64,000 nt of DNA from Bacillota bacterium. GTDB lineage: Bacteria; Bacillota; Clostridia; Peptostreptococcales; Anaerovoracaceae. The notes beneath the pieces are model-generated. The model worked only from the letters and a program-made list of their open reading frames with translations, was not told where the DNA came from and ran no database searches. The DNA lies in contig JAUNFA010000008.1 in the NCBI GenBank assembly GCA_030525285.1, forward strand, positions 4,033 through 68,032. Direction: 5' to 3'. Positions 35,330 through 45,101 of this stretch are shown here, piece by piece (the stretch's first letter is position 1; every line of letters starts with the position of its first letter). A program made the translations under genes and the position numbers.

Positions 35330-36088
35330 TTACTGGTCGTAAATCTCGCAATATGTCTTTTGCGGGATGTTTTCATAAATCCATTTGGCATTGTCAATGC
35401 TCAGCCTTATGCAACCTTTTGAGACGGATTTTCCCAAAGTCGGATCCTGAACTTCGAGGGGTTCACTTGCGATTTCATAAGGTACGGAATGGAAGAGATA
35501 TACATCCCATATTTTTGTTGCATACCAGAGTCTTCCACCCTCAGAATCAAAGTGTTTGAAATGATATGCATTGGTTCTTTCGGTGCCCATTCTGTATACG
35601 GCTCGCGGAGTTTCATGTCCCGGACGGCCGTCGGACATATCCCAGTAGTGAAGTCTGTTCCAGTTACCTTTGGAACCCTGATAAACCCCGACTTTATGAG
35701 TGCTGCAGTTAACGAGCAGAAGATAATCGGTATCGCTTGCAATGCCATCGGCTTTGGCGTCCATTTTGGCAAGGTCCGTATCCTGCTTCAGTTTACCGTT
35801 ATGACCAAAGGTATATTTTTCACCGTCAATCGTTTGATTACCGGTAACCATTACACCTGAGTTTTTATCGAAGTAAAAAGTTTCTCCGTTTATTTCCTGC
35901 CATCCAGTGCACATTTTACCATCGGTATCATAGTAATATATGCTACCATTGTCTTCATAAAAGCCTATGATTTTGACACTGTCAGAGGCTGCCCTGTCAG
36001 CCCGTGATAACAGAAGAGCTCCGGCTCCCAGCGCTACGAGAAGTGCCAGAAAGACAATTATCATTTTCTTTGAAATCCCTGTTTTCAT
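35330..36088 (-). CDS. L,D-transpeptidase with choline-binding-type repeats
   Basis: This 252-residue secreted or anchored enzyme has an N-terminal hydrophobic helix (MIIVFLALLVALGAGALLL). Two cell-wall-binding repeats follow (GWQEINGETFYFDKNSG and IDGEKYTFGHNGKL), then a YkuD domain with the nucleophile C226 in SVSKGCIRLS and HSVPY upstream. It should cross-link peptidoglycan stem peptides. Start 36088 has GGAG at 6 nt; the longer readings from 36106 and 36124 lack one. It is the second L,D-transpeptidase of the window. Confidence 0.88.
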   Translation of the reverse strand: MKTGISKKMIIVFLALLVALGAGALLLSRADRAASDSVKIIGFYEDNGSIYYYDTDGKMCTGWQEINGETFYFDKNSGVMVTGNQTIDGEKYTFGHNGKLKQDTDLAKMDAKADGIASDTDYLLLVNCSTHKVGVYQGSKGNWNRLHYWDMSDGRPGHETPRAVYRMGTERTNAYHFKHFDSEGGRLWYATKIWDVYLFHSVPYEIASEPLEVQDPTLGKSVSKGCIRLSIDNAKWIYENIPQKTYCEIYDQ

Positions 36089-36185
36089 TCCTCTCTCCGT
36101 TTCCATAACATAATGATTATTCAATTATAAGTTTACCGTGGTTCATAGTCAACTTAACAGTGGGGTGACATTGATATTAATATGG

Positions 36186-36214
36186 TTGACAATACGAAAA
36201 TGAGTTTATATAAT
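36186..36214 (+). promoter_or_regulatory. bioB promoter, full consensus
   Basis: TTGACA (36186-36191), a 17-nt spacer and TATAAT (36209-36214) match the sigma-A consensus exactly. Confidence 0.75.
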
Positions 36215-36249
36215 CAAGGTGTATTAATCATAGAGCAGAGGTCGGAATT

Positions 36250-37230
36250 ATGAATATTAAGGAACTTGCGGACAAAGTAATCAACGATGGTTACAGAATT
36301 ACACGTGAAGATGATTTAAGCGTGTTTCTGGACTGTGAACTTGATGAGCTTTGTCGTGAGGCAGATAGAATAAGAGAAAAAATGTGCGGTGATAAGGTTG
36401 AACTGTGTACCATAGTAAATGGAAGAAGCGGTAAATGCGGAGAGGACTGCAAATTTTGTGCACAGTCAGTTCATCATAATACGGGATGTGAACAGTATGA
36501 ATTCCTCGATGAGGATGAAATACTCAAACTTGCCAAAATCAACGAAGGAGAGATTGTAGACAGATACAGTATTGTAACGTCAGGAAAATCGCTGACAGGC
36601 GACAATTTTGATAAGGTGTTAAAAGCTTTTGAAAGACTTAGAAGAGAATGCAGAATGGATTTTTGTGCTTCTCTAGGGTTTCTTACAGATGAGCAGTTTG
36701 AAGAGCTGGTTAAAGCAGGCGTAACAAATTATCATGCCAATATAGAGACGTCCAGAGGATATTTCCCGCAGATCTGCACGACTCATACATTTGAAGATAA
36801 AATTGACAATATCAGAAGGGCCAGGAAGGCAGGACTTCACGTGTGTTCCGGCGGAATAATCGGAATGGGCGAAACTCCGGAAGACAGACTTGATATGGCC
36901 ATGTCTCTGGCTGAACTTGAGATTGAATCAATTCCGATTAACGCACTCATGCCAATTGAAGGGACACCTTTGGAAAATATGCCTCAGATAACAGAAGAAG
37001 AAATTCTGAGAACAGTTGCATTCTTCAGATTCATCAATCCCTCTGCCAAGATAAGACTTGCAGCAGGCAGGGCAATTATGACAAACAACGGCGAAGCTGC
37101 TTTCGCAGGTGGTGCCAGTGCAACGATTACCGGAAACATGCTGACAACTTCTTCATCAACAATAAGAGCGGACAAGAAGCTTCTTGAAGGCATGGGCCGA
37201 AAAGTAATACGTTCCTATGATGAGAAATAA
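36250..37230 (+). CDS. bioB: Biotin synthase
   Basis: BioB is a radical-SAM enzyme that inserts sulfur into dethiobiotin. The cluster motif is C63-GED-C67-KF-C70, followed by the radical-SAM barrel (YHANIETSRGYFPQICTTHTF) and the GGIIGMGET segment. At 326 residues it is full length. It stands alone without bioA, bioD or bioF, so it may use imported dethiobiotin or scattered genes. AGAGG precedes the ATG. It converges on the Suf-like pair. Confidence 0.93.
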   Translation: MNIKELADKVINDGYRITREDDLSVFLDCELDELCREADRIREKMCGDKVELCTIVNGRSGKCGEDCKFCAQSVHHNTGCEQYEFLDEDEILKLAKINEGEIVDRYSIVTSGKSLTGDNFDKVLKAFERLRRECRMDFCASLGFLTDEQFEELVKAGVTNYHANIETSRGYFPQICTTHTFEDKIDNIRRARKAGLHVCSGGIIGMGETPEDRLDMAMSLAELEIESIPINALMPIEGTPLENMPQITEEEILRTVAFFRFINPSAKIRLAAGRAIMTNNGEAAFAGGASATITGNMLTTSSSTIRADKKLLEGMGRKVIRSYDEK

Positions 37231-37291
37231 GAAATTTAATAGGTAAGTTAATTGATTTTGCAAATTAGAAAATCTTCATAAACCCAATTCC

Positions 37292-37331
37292 AAAAGACCC
37301 CGGAGCGAAAAATTTCGCTCCGGGGTCTGAC
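37292..37331. terminator. Strong bidirectional terminator
   Basis: A perfect 16-bp stem (37295-37310 with 37313-37328) lies between bioB and the minus-strand Suf-like pair. On the minus strand it exits into TTTT. Confidence 0.85.
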
Positions 37332-37345
37332 TTTGCAGGTTTGTT

Positions 37346-38272
37346 CTATGCGAGGAAACCGTTGATGATTTCCTGTTCTGCCTCTTCAGGAGTAAGTCCC
37401 AAAGTCATAAGCTTAATCAGCTGGTCTCCGGCAATTTTGCCTATTGCTGCTTCGTGGACAAGTGATGCGTCAAGATTTACTGCATCCAGTTCAGGGATTG
37501 CCAGAACTCTCGCACTGTCCATAAGAATAGCATCACATTCTGTGTGACCTGTACATTCGGCATTTCCTATAATTCTTGAAACATATTTCTGATATGAATT
37601 GTCTCGTGCTACGGACCTTGAAACAACATCAGCGGATGAACCGTCTCCATTAAGTTCGGTTAAATATTCCGAAACAGCAGTCTGTGTACCATGAGTCATC
37701 AGTCGTTCTCTGACAATCAACTTGGCGTCCTTATCCAGTTTCGCCACTGTTTTACGGATTGTTGAGTCAACGCCCTTAATCTGAACCATTTCCATTTCGA
37801 CGGATGAACCTTCTTCCTGATACACTTCAGTTACAGGATTGAGGATTCTTTTGCCCTTGCCGTCGCCGTCGCCATAGTGATTTTCTATATACTGAACGCG
37901 TGCGTTTTTACCTACGAAAAATCTGTGTATGCCATCGTGCTGAGAATCATCGTTGCCACAGTTGTGTATGCCACATCCTGCGATGATTTTCACATCGGCA
38001 TTATCAGCGATATAAAAGTCATTATATACAACGTCGGTCATACCACTTTCGTCGATAACAACAGGAATGTACATAGTTTCTCCCTGACAGTCCGATGAAA
38101 TGTGAATGTCTATACCGGGGTTATCCTGCTTGGATGTAATATTGATGTTATCAGTAACCTGACGAGCCGCCATGCCACCATTGGCTCTAATATTAAAAGC
38201 ACCGCCGGGACTGCATGAAAGTCCGGCAATTTCCTGAAGCAGGTTTTTCTGTGCAGCTGTAAGATCTGCCAT
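37346..38272 (-). CDS. SufB/SufD-family Fe-S assembly scaffold, short form (SmsB-like)
   Basis: This 308-residue protein matches the beta-helix core and C-terminal helices of SufB/SufD, ending LVHEAAIGKIAGDQLIKLMT and LTPEEAEQEIINGFL. It is shorter than classical SufB (~470) or SufD (~400). Conserved Cys and His appear in AECTGHTECD and CGIHNCG. With SufC it makes up a two-gene set without SufS, SufU or SufD nearby. That resembles the minimal SmsCB system described in archaea and anaerobic bacteria; the assignment to that group is inference. Its start directly follows the sufC stop. Confidence 0.82.
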   Translation of the reverse strand: MADLTAAQKNLLQEIAGLSCSPGGAFNIRANGGMAARQVTDNINITSKQDNPGIDIHISSDCQGETMYIPVVIDESGMTDVVYNDFYIADNADVKIIAGCGIHNCGNDDSQHDGIHRFFVGKNARVQYIENHYGDGDGKGKRILNPVTEVYQEEGSSVEMEMVQIKGVDSTIRKTVAKLDKDAKLIVRERLMTHGTQTAVSEYLTELNGDGSSADVVSRSVARDNSYQKYVSRIIGNAECTGHTECDAILMDSARVLAIPELDAVNLDASLVHEAAIGKIAGDQLIKLMTLGLTPEEAEQEIINGFLA

Positions 38273-39025
38273 TTAGCAACCCTCCTTTTCATGTGTCATG
38301 TTCATTTTGCCGCAAAGACCGCCCTCAAGGCTTGCACCGAGAATGTCAACGAGGAGTTCATCCTTGGTACCCTGTTTGCTGACCTTGCCGCCGTCGAGAA
38401 TTATAATCTCATCTGCAATGTTCAGGATTCTTTCCTGATGGGAAATGATAAGAACCGTGCCGTGAAGCTGTTCCTTGATATTTTCAAACACCTTAATGAG
38501 ATTCTGGAAAGACCAAAGGTCAATGCCGGCTTCCGGTTCGTCAAAGAGTGACAGCTTAGTGCCGCGTGCAAGGACTGAGGCGATTTCAATTCGCTTAAGT
38601 TCTCCGCCTGATAGTGATGGATTCACTTCTCTGTCAATGTAATCACGGGCGCAAAGTCCTACTGCGCTCAGATAATCACAGGCCTCTATTGTGGACAGCT
38701 CCCTTCCTGAAGCCAGCTTGATAATGTCGCTTACCTTGATGCCCTTGAATCTTACAGGCTGCTGCAGTGCGAAACTGATGCCCATATTGGCTCTTTCGGT
38801 AATTGTCTTGTTTGTGATATCCACACCGTCAAAGATAATCTGGCCGGAGGTAGGCTGCTCAATTCCCATAATAATACGTGCGAGAGTCGATTTACCGCTA
38901 CCGTTAGGTCCGGTGATTACGAAATATTTATCATCGCTGAGAGTAAGACTGACATCGTCTAATATTCTCCTGATATTGCCATCGTCATTTGTAACTTCAA
39001 ATACGATATTTTTTAGTTCTAACAT
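38273..39025 (-). CDS. sufC: SufC-type Fe-S assembly ATPase
   Basis: This 250-residue soluble ABC ATPase has Walker A GPNGSGKST, the signature LSGGELKRIEIAS and Walker B LSLFDEPEAGID, followed by the SufC-typical LIISHQE. It works with the SufB-like scaffold to load Fe-S clusters. Start 39025 is preferred because GAGG lies 7 nt upstream; an in-frame ATG at 39031 is too close to it. It is first in a two-gene minus-strand operon. Confidence 0.9.
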   Translation of the reverse strand: MLELKNIVFEVTNDDGNIRRILDDVSLTLSDDKYFVITGPNGSGKSTLARIIMGIEQPTSGQIIFDGVDITNKTITERANMGISFALQQPVRFKGIKVSDIIKLASGRELSTIEACDYLSAVGLCARDYIDREVNPSLSGGELKRIEIASVLARGTKLSLFDEPEAGIDLWSFQNLIKVFENIKEQLHGTVLIISHQERILNIADEIIILDGGKVSKQGTKDELLVDILGASLEGGLCGKMNMTHEKEGC

Positions 39026-39111
39026 AAACATACCTCAACATACTGTACTTATTTAGTAAATCATACCGATTAATTTTAGAATGAAATAGATAAAACTGCA
39101 AGTCCTATTTA

Positions 39112-39120
39112 TGCTATAAT
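39112..39120 (+). promoter_or_regulatory. Extended -10 promoter of the XpaC-TelA pair
   Basis: TGCTATAAT lies 32 nt before the start codon, divergent from sufC. Confidence 0.5.
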
Positions 39121-39152
39121 ATATAAAATTGTAGAAAGAAGGGAGTATGAAA

Positions 39153-40397
39153 ATGAAGAAATGTCCTAATTGCGGCATGAATTTTGGTGATGACAAGCTT
39201 CTGTGTCCCAATTGCGGAAGCACTCCGGTAAGTGTGGAGACAGAGAATGCTTTTTTTAATAGCAACAGAGGTAATGGGAATTCGGAACGTAAGCTGGAGT
39301 GGTATGAGAGCACCTGGTTTATTGTATTGTCTTTCTTTATATTCTGGCCCGTTGCAGTTGCGATGATAGTTCTCAGATGCAGCAGAAACAATTCATACAA
39401 TTCAATGAACGATGTGAAGCTGAGCGGTTACAGTTACAGTAACGGAGCAGGTGGAACGAGCAGCGATGATGCAATGGATGCGAAATTTTCTCCACATCCT
39501 GCATCAAAACGTGTCAGAACCGGAAGCGTGGGCAAACTCATTATAGGTATAATATGTCTGAGTATAGGTCTGATGATTATGTTTGAGAGTGTAGTTGACA
39601 GTGAAGAAAATGTGGCCGGCATTATGGCATCATCAGGATTGTTCATTGCCATAGGTCTCGTTCTCATTATCGTATTTGCCGTGGATAACAAAGACTGGCA
39701 CAAGTATGAGGCTCTTGTTGACAACAGAGGAAATACGCGCATCAGCTTTATTGCATCACGTCTTGGTATCAAGGAGAGCAAAGCGCGAAACAAACTTCAG
39801 AAGATGATTAACAAAGGATTTCTGAACGAACCCGAAAATAACATAGGTGCATATATAAACGGCGAGTACGACCTGGTTGTAATGACAAGAAACGGCAGAC
39901 CTATAGTTCCTGTAGAAGAAACTATGGCAGAAGATATCGCAAGCAAGAGAGCCAAGGCTGAGGCAGAGGCGGACAAAGCAAGAAGAGCTGGAGCTGTTTC
40001 GGCGGAGGACAAGCTGCTCGTTGCAATAGAGGATGGTGTCAATTTTACGAAAGACGTTGAGGTTATAAGGTACCTCAAGCGTATGGAAAAGTCCGTAAGA
40101 AGCATAAAACAGCAAATTGAAGAAGCGCCTGAGAAGGCTGATCTTAAGAGTGTTGCCAATATGAGGAATTCATATATTCCAAGTACTATGGAACTGATTT
40201 ACAAATATGTCAAGCCTGATATAACAGAAGAAAGCCGAGCCAATATCAAGGGAATGTTTGCCACTCTTGCATCTGCATTTTCGAATCTTGATAAGAAGCT
40301 AAAGAAGCAGGATGATATAGAAATGGAAGCGGAAATAGAAGTAATGAAGCAGACTCTTGCAAGAGATGGACTGCTGGATTCCGATTTTGATATTTAA
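39153..40397 (+). CDS. Zinc-ribbon membrane protein with XpaC-like C-terminal domain
   Basis: This protein of 414 residues opens with a two-CxxC zinc ribbon (KKCPNCGMNFGDDKLLCPNCGS). It has a hydrophobic segment near residue 52 and two more near 130-170, a middle region resembling a small winged helix (ISFIASRLGIKESKARNKLQ), and a helical C-terminus like XpaC proteins. XpaC was named for 5-bromo-4-chloroindolyl phosphate hydrolysis; its real function is unclear. It is followed 33 nt later by telA, its usual partner. Start 39153 gives 7-nt spacing from GGGAG; 39147 is an alternative. Confidence 0.72.
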   Translation: MKKCPNCGMNFGDDKLLCPNCGSTPVSVETENAFFNSNRGNGNSERKLEWYESTWFIVLSFFIFWPVAVAMIVLRCSRNNSYNSMNDVKLSGYSYSNGAGGTSSDDAMDAKFSPHPASKRVRTGSVGKLIIGIICLSIGLMIMFESVVDSEENVAGIMASSGLFIAIGLVLIIVFAVDNKDWHKYEALVDNRGNTRISFIASRLGIKESKARNKLQKMINKGFLNEPENNIGAYINGEYDLVVMTRNGRPIVPVEETMAEDIASKRAKAEAEADKARRAGAVSAEDKLLVAIEDGVNFTKDVEVIRYLKRMEKSVRSIKQQIEEAPEKADLKSVANMRNSYIPSTMELIYKYVKPDITEESRANIKGMFATLASAFSNLDKKLKKQDDIEMEAEIEVMKQTLARDGLLDSDFDI

Positions 40398-40430
40398 GTC
40401 GTGAACGAGTTGATATGAGAGGAGAAACAG

Positions 40431-41576
40431 ATGGCAGAAGTAATGTTAGCAGAAAAGAACAAGGATTTGATAATGCCTACATTGGAGCTGGATTCAATTG
40501 ACGATCCCGTAGTGAACCAGATGGAAGTTAAAGATGCAGAAGCTTTTAGAATGCAGCAGTTTTCACCGGAAGAAGTTGCTCAGATTAATGAATTTGCCGA
40601 AAAAATTGATCTTCATGACAGCAACCTGATGGTTACATACGGTGCGGGAGCACAGAAACGACTGGCGGATTTCAGTGAGGAAACTCTCAAGCAGGTAAGA
40701 AACAAGGATCTGGACGAGATAGGAACTCTTCTCAGTGGTCTTATGGTTGACCTTAAGCATGAACCTGAGCAGAAGAAGGGCCTTAAAGCTCTTTTCAGCA
40801 AGGGTGCAGGTAAGGTTGAAAGCGTCAAAGCATATTACGGCAAGGTGGAGAAGAGTATTGATTCAGTAGCCGAATCTCTCGAAAAGCATCAGCAGACGTT
40901 ACTCAAGGACGTGGCAATACATGACAGACTTTATGAGAACAACAAGAACTATTTTAAAGAACTGACCATGTATATTGCAGCAGGTAAGGTGGCACTTAAT
41001 AAGGCTCTTAATGAGGAACTGCCTGCCATAAAAGCAAAGGCGGAGCAGACAGGACTTGCAGAGGACGCTCAGGAAGTAAGGGACTTTTCCAACATGTGTG
41101 AACGTTTTGAGAAAAAACTTCACGATCTTGATTTAACAAGAGCAATATGTCTGCAGAATGCTCCTCAGATAAGATTGACCCAGAGCAACGCCATTGTGCT
41201 CAGCGACAAGATTCAAACAACACTGATGAATACAATTCCAATGTGGAAGAACCAGCTTGTTATCACAATGGGTCTTGCACATAACAAGGAAGCGGTGCGC
41301 GCACAGAGGATGGTTACAGACACAACCAATGATATCCTCAAAAAGAATGCGGAACTTTTACATCAGGGTACAGTTGAGGTTGCAACTGAGAATGAGAGAG
41401 GAATTGTTGATATAGAGACTCTGCAGCATACTAATCAGGAACTTATGGATACCATTGATGAGCTTATGAGAATTCAGGAAGAAGGTAGAACGAAGAGACA
41501 GCAGGCAGAGCTGGAACTTGTGAATATTGAAAACAAGCTCAAATCCAAAATGCTGGAAATAAACAGCAGCAGATAA
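40431..41576 (+). CDS. TelA-family protein (toxic anion resistance / KlaA)
   Basis: This 381-residue, soluble, almost all-helical protein matches the TelA family (FSPEEVAQINEFAEKIDLHD at the start, the central TMYIAAGKVALNKAL, and QIRLTQSNAIVLSDKIQTTL). TelA was linked to tellurite and other toxic anions on plasmids, and chromosomal copies are often linked to envelope stress. The pairing with an XpaC-like gene is widespread in Firmicutes. AGGAG precedes the ATG at 8 nt. Confidence 0.85.
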   Translation: MAEVMLAEKNKDLIMPTLELDSIDDPVVNQMEVKDAEAFRMQQFSPEEVAQINEFAEKIDLHDSNLMVTYGAGAQKRLADFSEETLKQVRNKDLDEIGTLLSGLMVDLKHEPEQKKGLKALFSKGAGKVESVKAYYGKVEKSIDSVAESLEKHQQTLLKDVAIHDRLYENNKNYFKELTMYIAAGKVALNKALNEELPAIKAKAEQTGLAEDAQEVRDFSNMCERFEKKLHDLDLTRAICLQNAPQIRLTQSNAIVLSDKIQTTLMNTIPMWKNQLVITMGLAHNKEAVRAQRMVTDTTNDILKKNAELLHQGTVEVATENERGIVDIETLQHTNQELMDTIDELMRIQEEGRTKRQQAELELVNIENKLKSKMLEINSSR

Positions 41577-41743
41577 CCGGATACAAGAGGGTGGTTATGT
41601 GTGGATGAAAGGCATTATTTGTTCATTAAATCGTCACATTCTCAACTCTAAATCGGCACAGTGAGAAGGTATATTATAATTGTTCCAAAGAACAAGAGAA
41701 TCCTTCCTCTCTAAAACGATAATGATAAAGTAATAACGGACGA

Positions 41744-41774
41744 GAAGCAGCTCAGTACACGAGTTGCTTCTTTG
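41744..41774 (+). terminator. Terminator after telA, within a 312-bp intergenic region
   Basis: GAAGCAGCTC (41744-41753) pairs with GAGTTGCTTC (41761-41770) with one G-U pair and is followed by TTTG. The rest of the 41577-41888 gap holds only A/T-rich sequence and the feoAB promoter; I see no gene in it. Confidence 0.65.
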
Positions 41775-41835
41775 CATTTGTGCAAAAAACAATAATGCAA
41801 CAATATATTAGATTGTTTAAAACCCATTTACATAA

Positions 41836-41844
41836 TGGTATAAT
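41836..41844 (+). promoter_or_regulatory. Extended -10 promoter of the feoAB operon
   Basis: TGGTATAAT lies 44 nt before the ATG. No confident Fur or DtxR-type palindrome was recognised around it. Confidence 0.5.
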
Positions 41845-41888
41845 AAATGAGATTTGGATATTTAATGTAAGTGAAAGTATGAAACAGT

Positions 41889-44231
41889 ATGAAAGAAATT
41901 AAAACTTTAAATGAATTGAAGATTGGAGATAGCGCAGTCATAACCGAGGTTGGCGGTGAAGGCAAACTGAGGCAGCACTTCCTTGATATGGGTGTAATAC
42001 CCGGTGCAGAGATAACACTTATTAAGCTAGCCCCCATGGGAGACCCCATGGAACTGCAGATACATGGATACGAGCTTACCCTGAGAGTTGCGGATGCTGC
42101 CAAAATAGGAATAAAACCAATTGAAAAAAGAAAAAATGCACATATTTACATAGATAAATTATCTGATAAAGAACACCCGGGATTAGGTGAGGGCGGTAAA
42201 TTCCACCAAAAGGGTGACGGCAATCCTCTGCCTAAGGGAACAACTCTTACTTATGCACTTCTCGGTAATCAGAACTGCGGCAAGACCACACTTTTTAACA
42301 GATTAACCGGCTCAAATCAGCATGTGGGCAATTTCCCTGGTGTAACAGTTGATAGGAAAGACGGTGTGATTAAAGGGCACGATAATACCTTAATTACAGA
42401 TTTGCCGGGAATATATTCCATGTCGCCATATAGCAGCGAAGAAATTGTATCCAGGAATTTTGTTCTTAACGAGAAACCGACGGCCATTATTAACATCATT
42501 GATGCTACGAATATTGAACGAAACCTGTATCTTACCATGCAGCTTCTGGAAATGGAATGTCCTATGGTAATTGCACTCAACATGATGGATGAGGTGAAAA
42601 ATAACGGGGGATCAATAGATGTCAACCACCTTGAATCATTGCTGGGAGTTCCTGTAGTACCGATTTCAGCTGCAAAAAATGAAGGTATTCAGGAACTGAT
42701 AGATCATGCTATTCATATTGCAAGTTATCAGGAAGTTCCCGGAAGAATGGATTTCTGCGATGAAAATGACAAAGGCGGAGCAGTACACAGATGCATTCAT
42801 GCGGTAAGCCATCTTATATCAGACCATGCAGAAGAAGCGAAGCTGCCTGTAAGATTTGCGGCATCAAAGGTTATTGAGGGAGATAACCTCGTACTTGAAA
42901 AACTCAGTCTTGACCAGAACGAAAAAGAAATGTTAGAGCATATAATCCAGCAGATGGAATATGAATCAGGTCTTGACAGAAGTGCGGCAATAGCAGACAT
43001 GAGATTTTCTTTCATAGAAAAGGTCTCCGAGGGTACTGTAGTCAAGCCGGCAGAAAGCAAGGAACACAAGAGAAGTAGAATGCTGGATAGGGTACTGACT
43101 GGTAAATATACGGCTATACCACTGTTCTTCGGAATAATGATGCTGGTGTTTTATCTGACTTTTAATGTGATTGGGGCATGGCTTCAGGGACTGCTCGAAA
43201 ACGGCATTTCCCTGCTTATGGGAACAGTCGATAAGATTATGGTAAATGCCCAGGTGAGTGAACCGATTCACAGTCTTGTAATAGATGGAATTTTCAAGGG
43301 CGTTGGAAGTGTATTGAGCTTCCTGCCTATAATTGTTACATTGTTTTTCTTCTTGTCATTGCTGGAAGACAGCGGATATGTGGCAAGAGTAGCTTTCGTA
43401 ATGGATAAGCTTCTGCGAAGAATAGGACTTTCGGGCAAAAGCATTGTGCCCATGCTTATCGGTTTCGGATGCACTGTTCCAGCAGTTATGGCAACGAGAA
43501 CTCTTCCATCAGAAAGAGACCGCAAAATGACCATACTGCTGACACCTTTCATGAGCTGTACGGCAAAGCTTCCGATTTACGCATTTTTTGTAAATGCTTT
43601 TTTCCCGACAAGGGGCGGACTTATAATGACCGGTCTTTATGTGCTCGGAATAGTCATAGGAATTTTAGTTGCTTTTCTGTATAGAAAATTCATATTCAAG
43701 GGTGAAGCTGTACCTTTCATAATGGAGCTACCTAATTACAGGCTGCCGGGAATCGGGAATGTCTTAAGACTTATATGGGATAAGGCCAAGGATTTTCTCT
43801 CGAGAGCATTCTCAGTAATTATGATAGCAACCATCATAATATGGTTCCTGCAGAGTTTTGATTTCAAAATGCATATGGTCACAGATTCACAAGACAGTAT
43901 GATGGCGGCAATCGCAGGATTTATCGCACCTATATTGCAGCCTGTGGGACTTGGAGATTGGAGAATATGCACTTCCCTAATTTCAGGCATAATGGCCAAA
44001 GAAAGTGTTGTCTCGACTCTTGGAATACTTTATCCGGAAAGCATTACTGCAGCCCTTACTTCAGCACAAGCAGCTTCAATGCTGGTATTCAGCTTGATAT
44101 ACACACCATGCGTGGCTGCTATTGCCGCAATCAAAAGAGAACTGGGAGGCAAATGGACTCTAGGGGTTATATTCTGGCAGTGTGCCCTGGCGTGGATAGT
44201 TGCACTTGTTGTATATAGAATAGTTTTGTAA
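41889..44231 (+). CDS. feoB: FeoA-FeoB fusion ferrous iron transporter
   Basis: Residues 1-75 are a FeoA SH3-like domain (LNELKIGDSAVITEV to LRVADAAKIGI). A linker of about 40 residues leads to the FeoB G domain with G1 GNQNCGKTT, G3 DLPGIYS and G4 NMMD, then a helical GDI-like region and the Gate-containing membrane part with about 8-10 helices. FeoB imports Fe2+; FeoA is normally a separate protein. The frame is continuous for 780 residues. It is followed 12 nt later by a PrsW-like protease gene. Confidence 0.93.
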   Translation: MKEIKTLNELKIGDSAVITEVGGEGKLRQHFLDMGVIPGAEITLIKLAPMGDPMELQIHGYELTLRVADAAKIGIKPIEKRKNAHIYIDKLSDKEHPGLGEGGKFHQKGDGNPLPKGTTLTYALLGNQNCGKTTLFNRLTGSNQHVGNFPGVTVDRKDGVIKGHDNTLITDLPGIYSMSPYSSEEIVSRNFVLNEKPTAIINIIDATNIERNLYLTMQLLEMECPMVIALNMMDEVKNNGGSIDVNHLESLLGVPVVPISAAKNEGIQELIDHAIHIASYQEVPGRMDFCDENDKGGAVHRCIHAVSHLISDHAEEAKLPVRFAASKVIEGDNLVLEKLSLDQNEKEMLEHIIQQMEYESGLDRSAAIADMRFSFIEKVSEGTVVKPAESKEHKRSRMLDRVLTGKYTAIPLFFGIMMLVFYLTFNVIGAWLQGLLENGISLLMGTVDKIMVNAQVSEPIHSLVIDGIFKGVGSVLSFLPIIVTLFFFLSLLEDSGYVARVAFVMDKLLRRIGLSGKSIVPMLIGFGCTVPAVMATRTLPSERDRKMTILLTPFMSCTAKLPIYAFFVNAFFPTRGGLIMTGLYVLGIVIGILVAFLYRKFIFKGEAVPFIMELPNYRLPGIGNVLRLIWDKAKDFLSRAFSVIMIATIIIWFLQSFDFKMHMVTDSQDSMMAAIAGFIAPILQPVGLGDWRICTSLISGIMAKESVVSTLGILYPESITAALTSAQAASMLVFSLIYTPCVAAIAAIKRELGGKWTLGVIFWQCALAWIVALVVYRIVL

Positions 44232-44243
44232 GGAGGATGAACC

Positions 44244-45083
44244 ATGCCTTCTCAATTATTGGCTCTGGCACTTATACCGGGTCTCTTGATAATTTTTTAC
44301 ATTTACAGGAAGGACACGGTGGAAAAGGAACCGAGAGGCCTTATCATAAAGCTCATTGTTCTGGGAGCATTATCGTGCATTCCGGCAGCTGCTGCAGAGG
44401 CATTTATGGACGCACACTTTGTTGTTAATTCTTCCAGACTTGCGTGGGCAGCGTCAAATGCATTTATTTCTGCGGCACTTTGTGAAGAAGTGTGCAAGTT
44501 TGCACTGCTTTATCTCGGATCCTGGAAAAACAGGAATTTCGATTACAGATTTGATGGAATAGTATATGGTGTGTCTGTAGCAGTGGGATTCGCACTTCTT
44601 GAAAATGTAATGTATGTGGCTGACGGTGGTTTTGAGACGGCGCTTATGAGAGCTGTTCTTGCAGTGCCGCTACACGCCTTCTGTGGTGTCTTCATGGGAG
44701 TATTCTACGGGGGCATGATGAAACACAATGTTAACGGCAACAGCGGGGGAAAGGTGAGATGCCTTATAGGAGCATTGGCAGTACCTATAATGATTCACGG
44801 TACATATGACACCTTCGCATTTTTGGGAGATAACATTTCAACAATACTTCTGCTGGCGTTTACAGCAATTATGTATGTTGTGGCCATAAAATATGTCAGC
44901 AAGTTTTCGAGGGAAGACTGGAATGCAGGATTTTATCGTCTTAGCAGAGAAGAAAACACGGCGAATCATTCAGTAATTCTCAGATGTCCTAGATGTGGAT
45001 GTTATTTGAGACTTCCAGTTGGTGCAGGCAAGATAATTGTAACGTGTACCAGGTGCGGCAACAGATTTGAAAGTCATACATAG
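44244..45083 (+). CDS. PrsW-family intramembrane protease with C-terminal zinc ribbon
   Basis: This 279-residue membrane protein has the PrsW metalloprotease motifs: E81-E82-VC-K85 (CEEVCKFALLYL), HAFCGVFMG and HGTYDTFAF. PrsW cleaves anti-sigma factors in Bacillus; the substrate here is unknown. The C-terminal ~45 residues add a two-CxxC zinc ribbon (LRCPRCGCYLRLPVG and TCTRCGNRFE), which is not part of the protease core. AAGGAGGA lies upstream. It is cotranscribed with feoAB and the Met-rich gene. Confidence 0.82.
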   Translation: MPSQLLALALIPGLLIIFYIYRKDTVEKEPRGLIIKLIVLGALSCIPAAAAEAFMDAHFVVNSSRLAWAASNAFISAALCEEVCKFALLYLGSWKNRNFDYRFDGIVYGVSVAVGFALLENVMYVADGGFETALMRAVLAVPLHAFCGVFMGVFYGGMMKHNVNGNSGGKVRCLIGALAVPIMIHGTYDTFAFLGDNISTILLLAFTAIMYVVAIKYVSKFSREDWNAGFYRLSREENTANHSVILRCPRCGCYLRLPVGAGKIIVTCTRCGNRFESHT

Positions 45084-45101
45084 GAAATAAGAGGTAAGAA
45101 G

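Noticed and set aside
36140-36200. BirA operator at bioB
   Set aside because: GGTTGACAA resembles one half-site, but no partner half lies at the expected distance, and it coincides with the -35 box.
41577-41888. Small gene in the telA-feoAB gap
   Set aside because: No frame with a ribosome site; the gap is accounted for by a terminator and a promoter.
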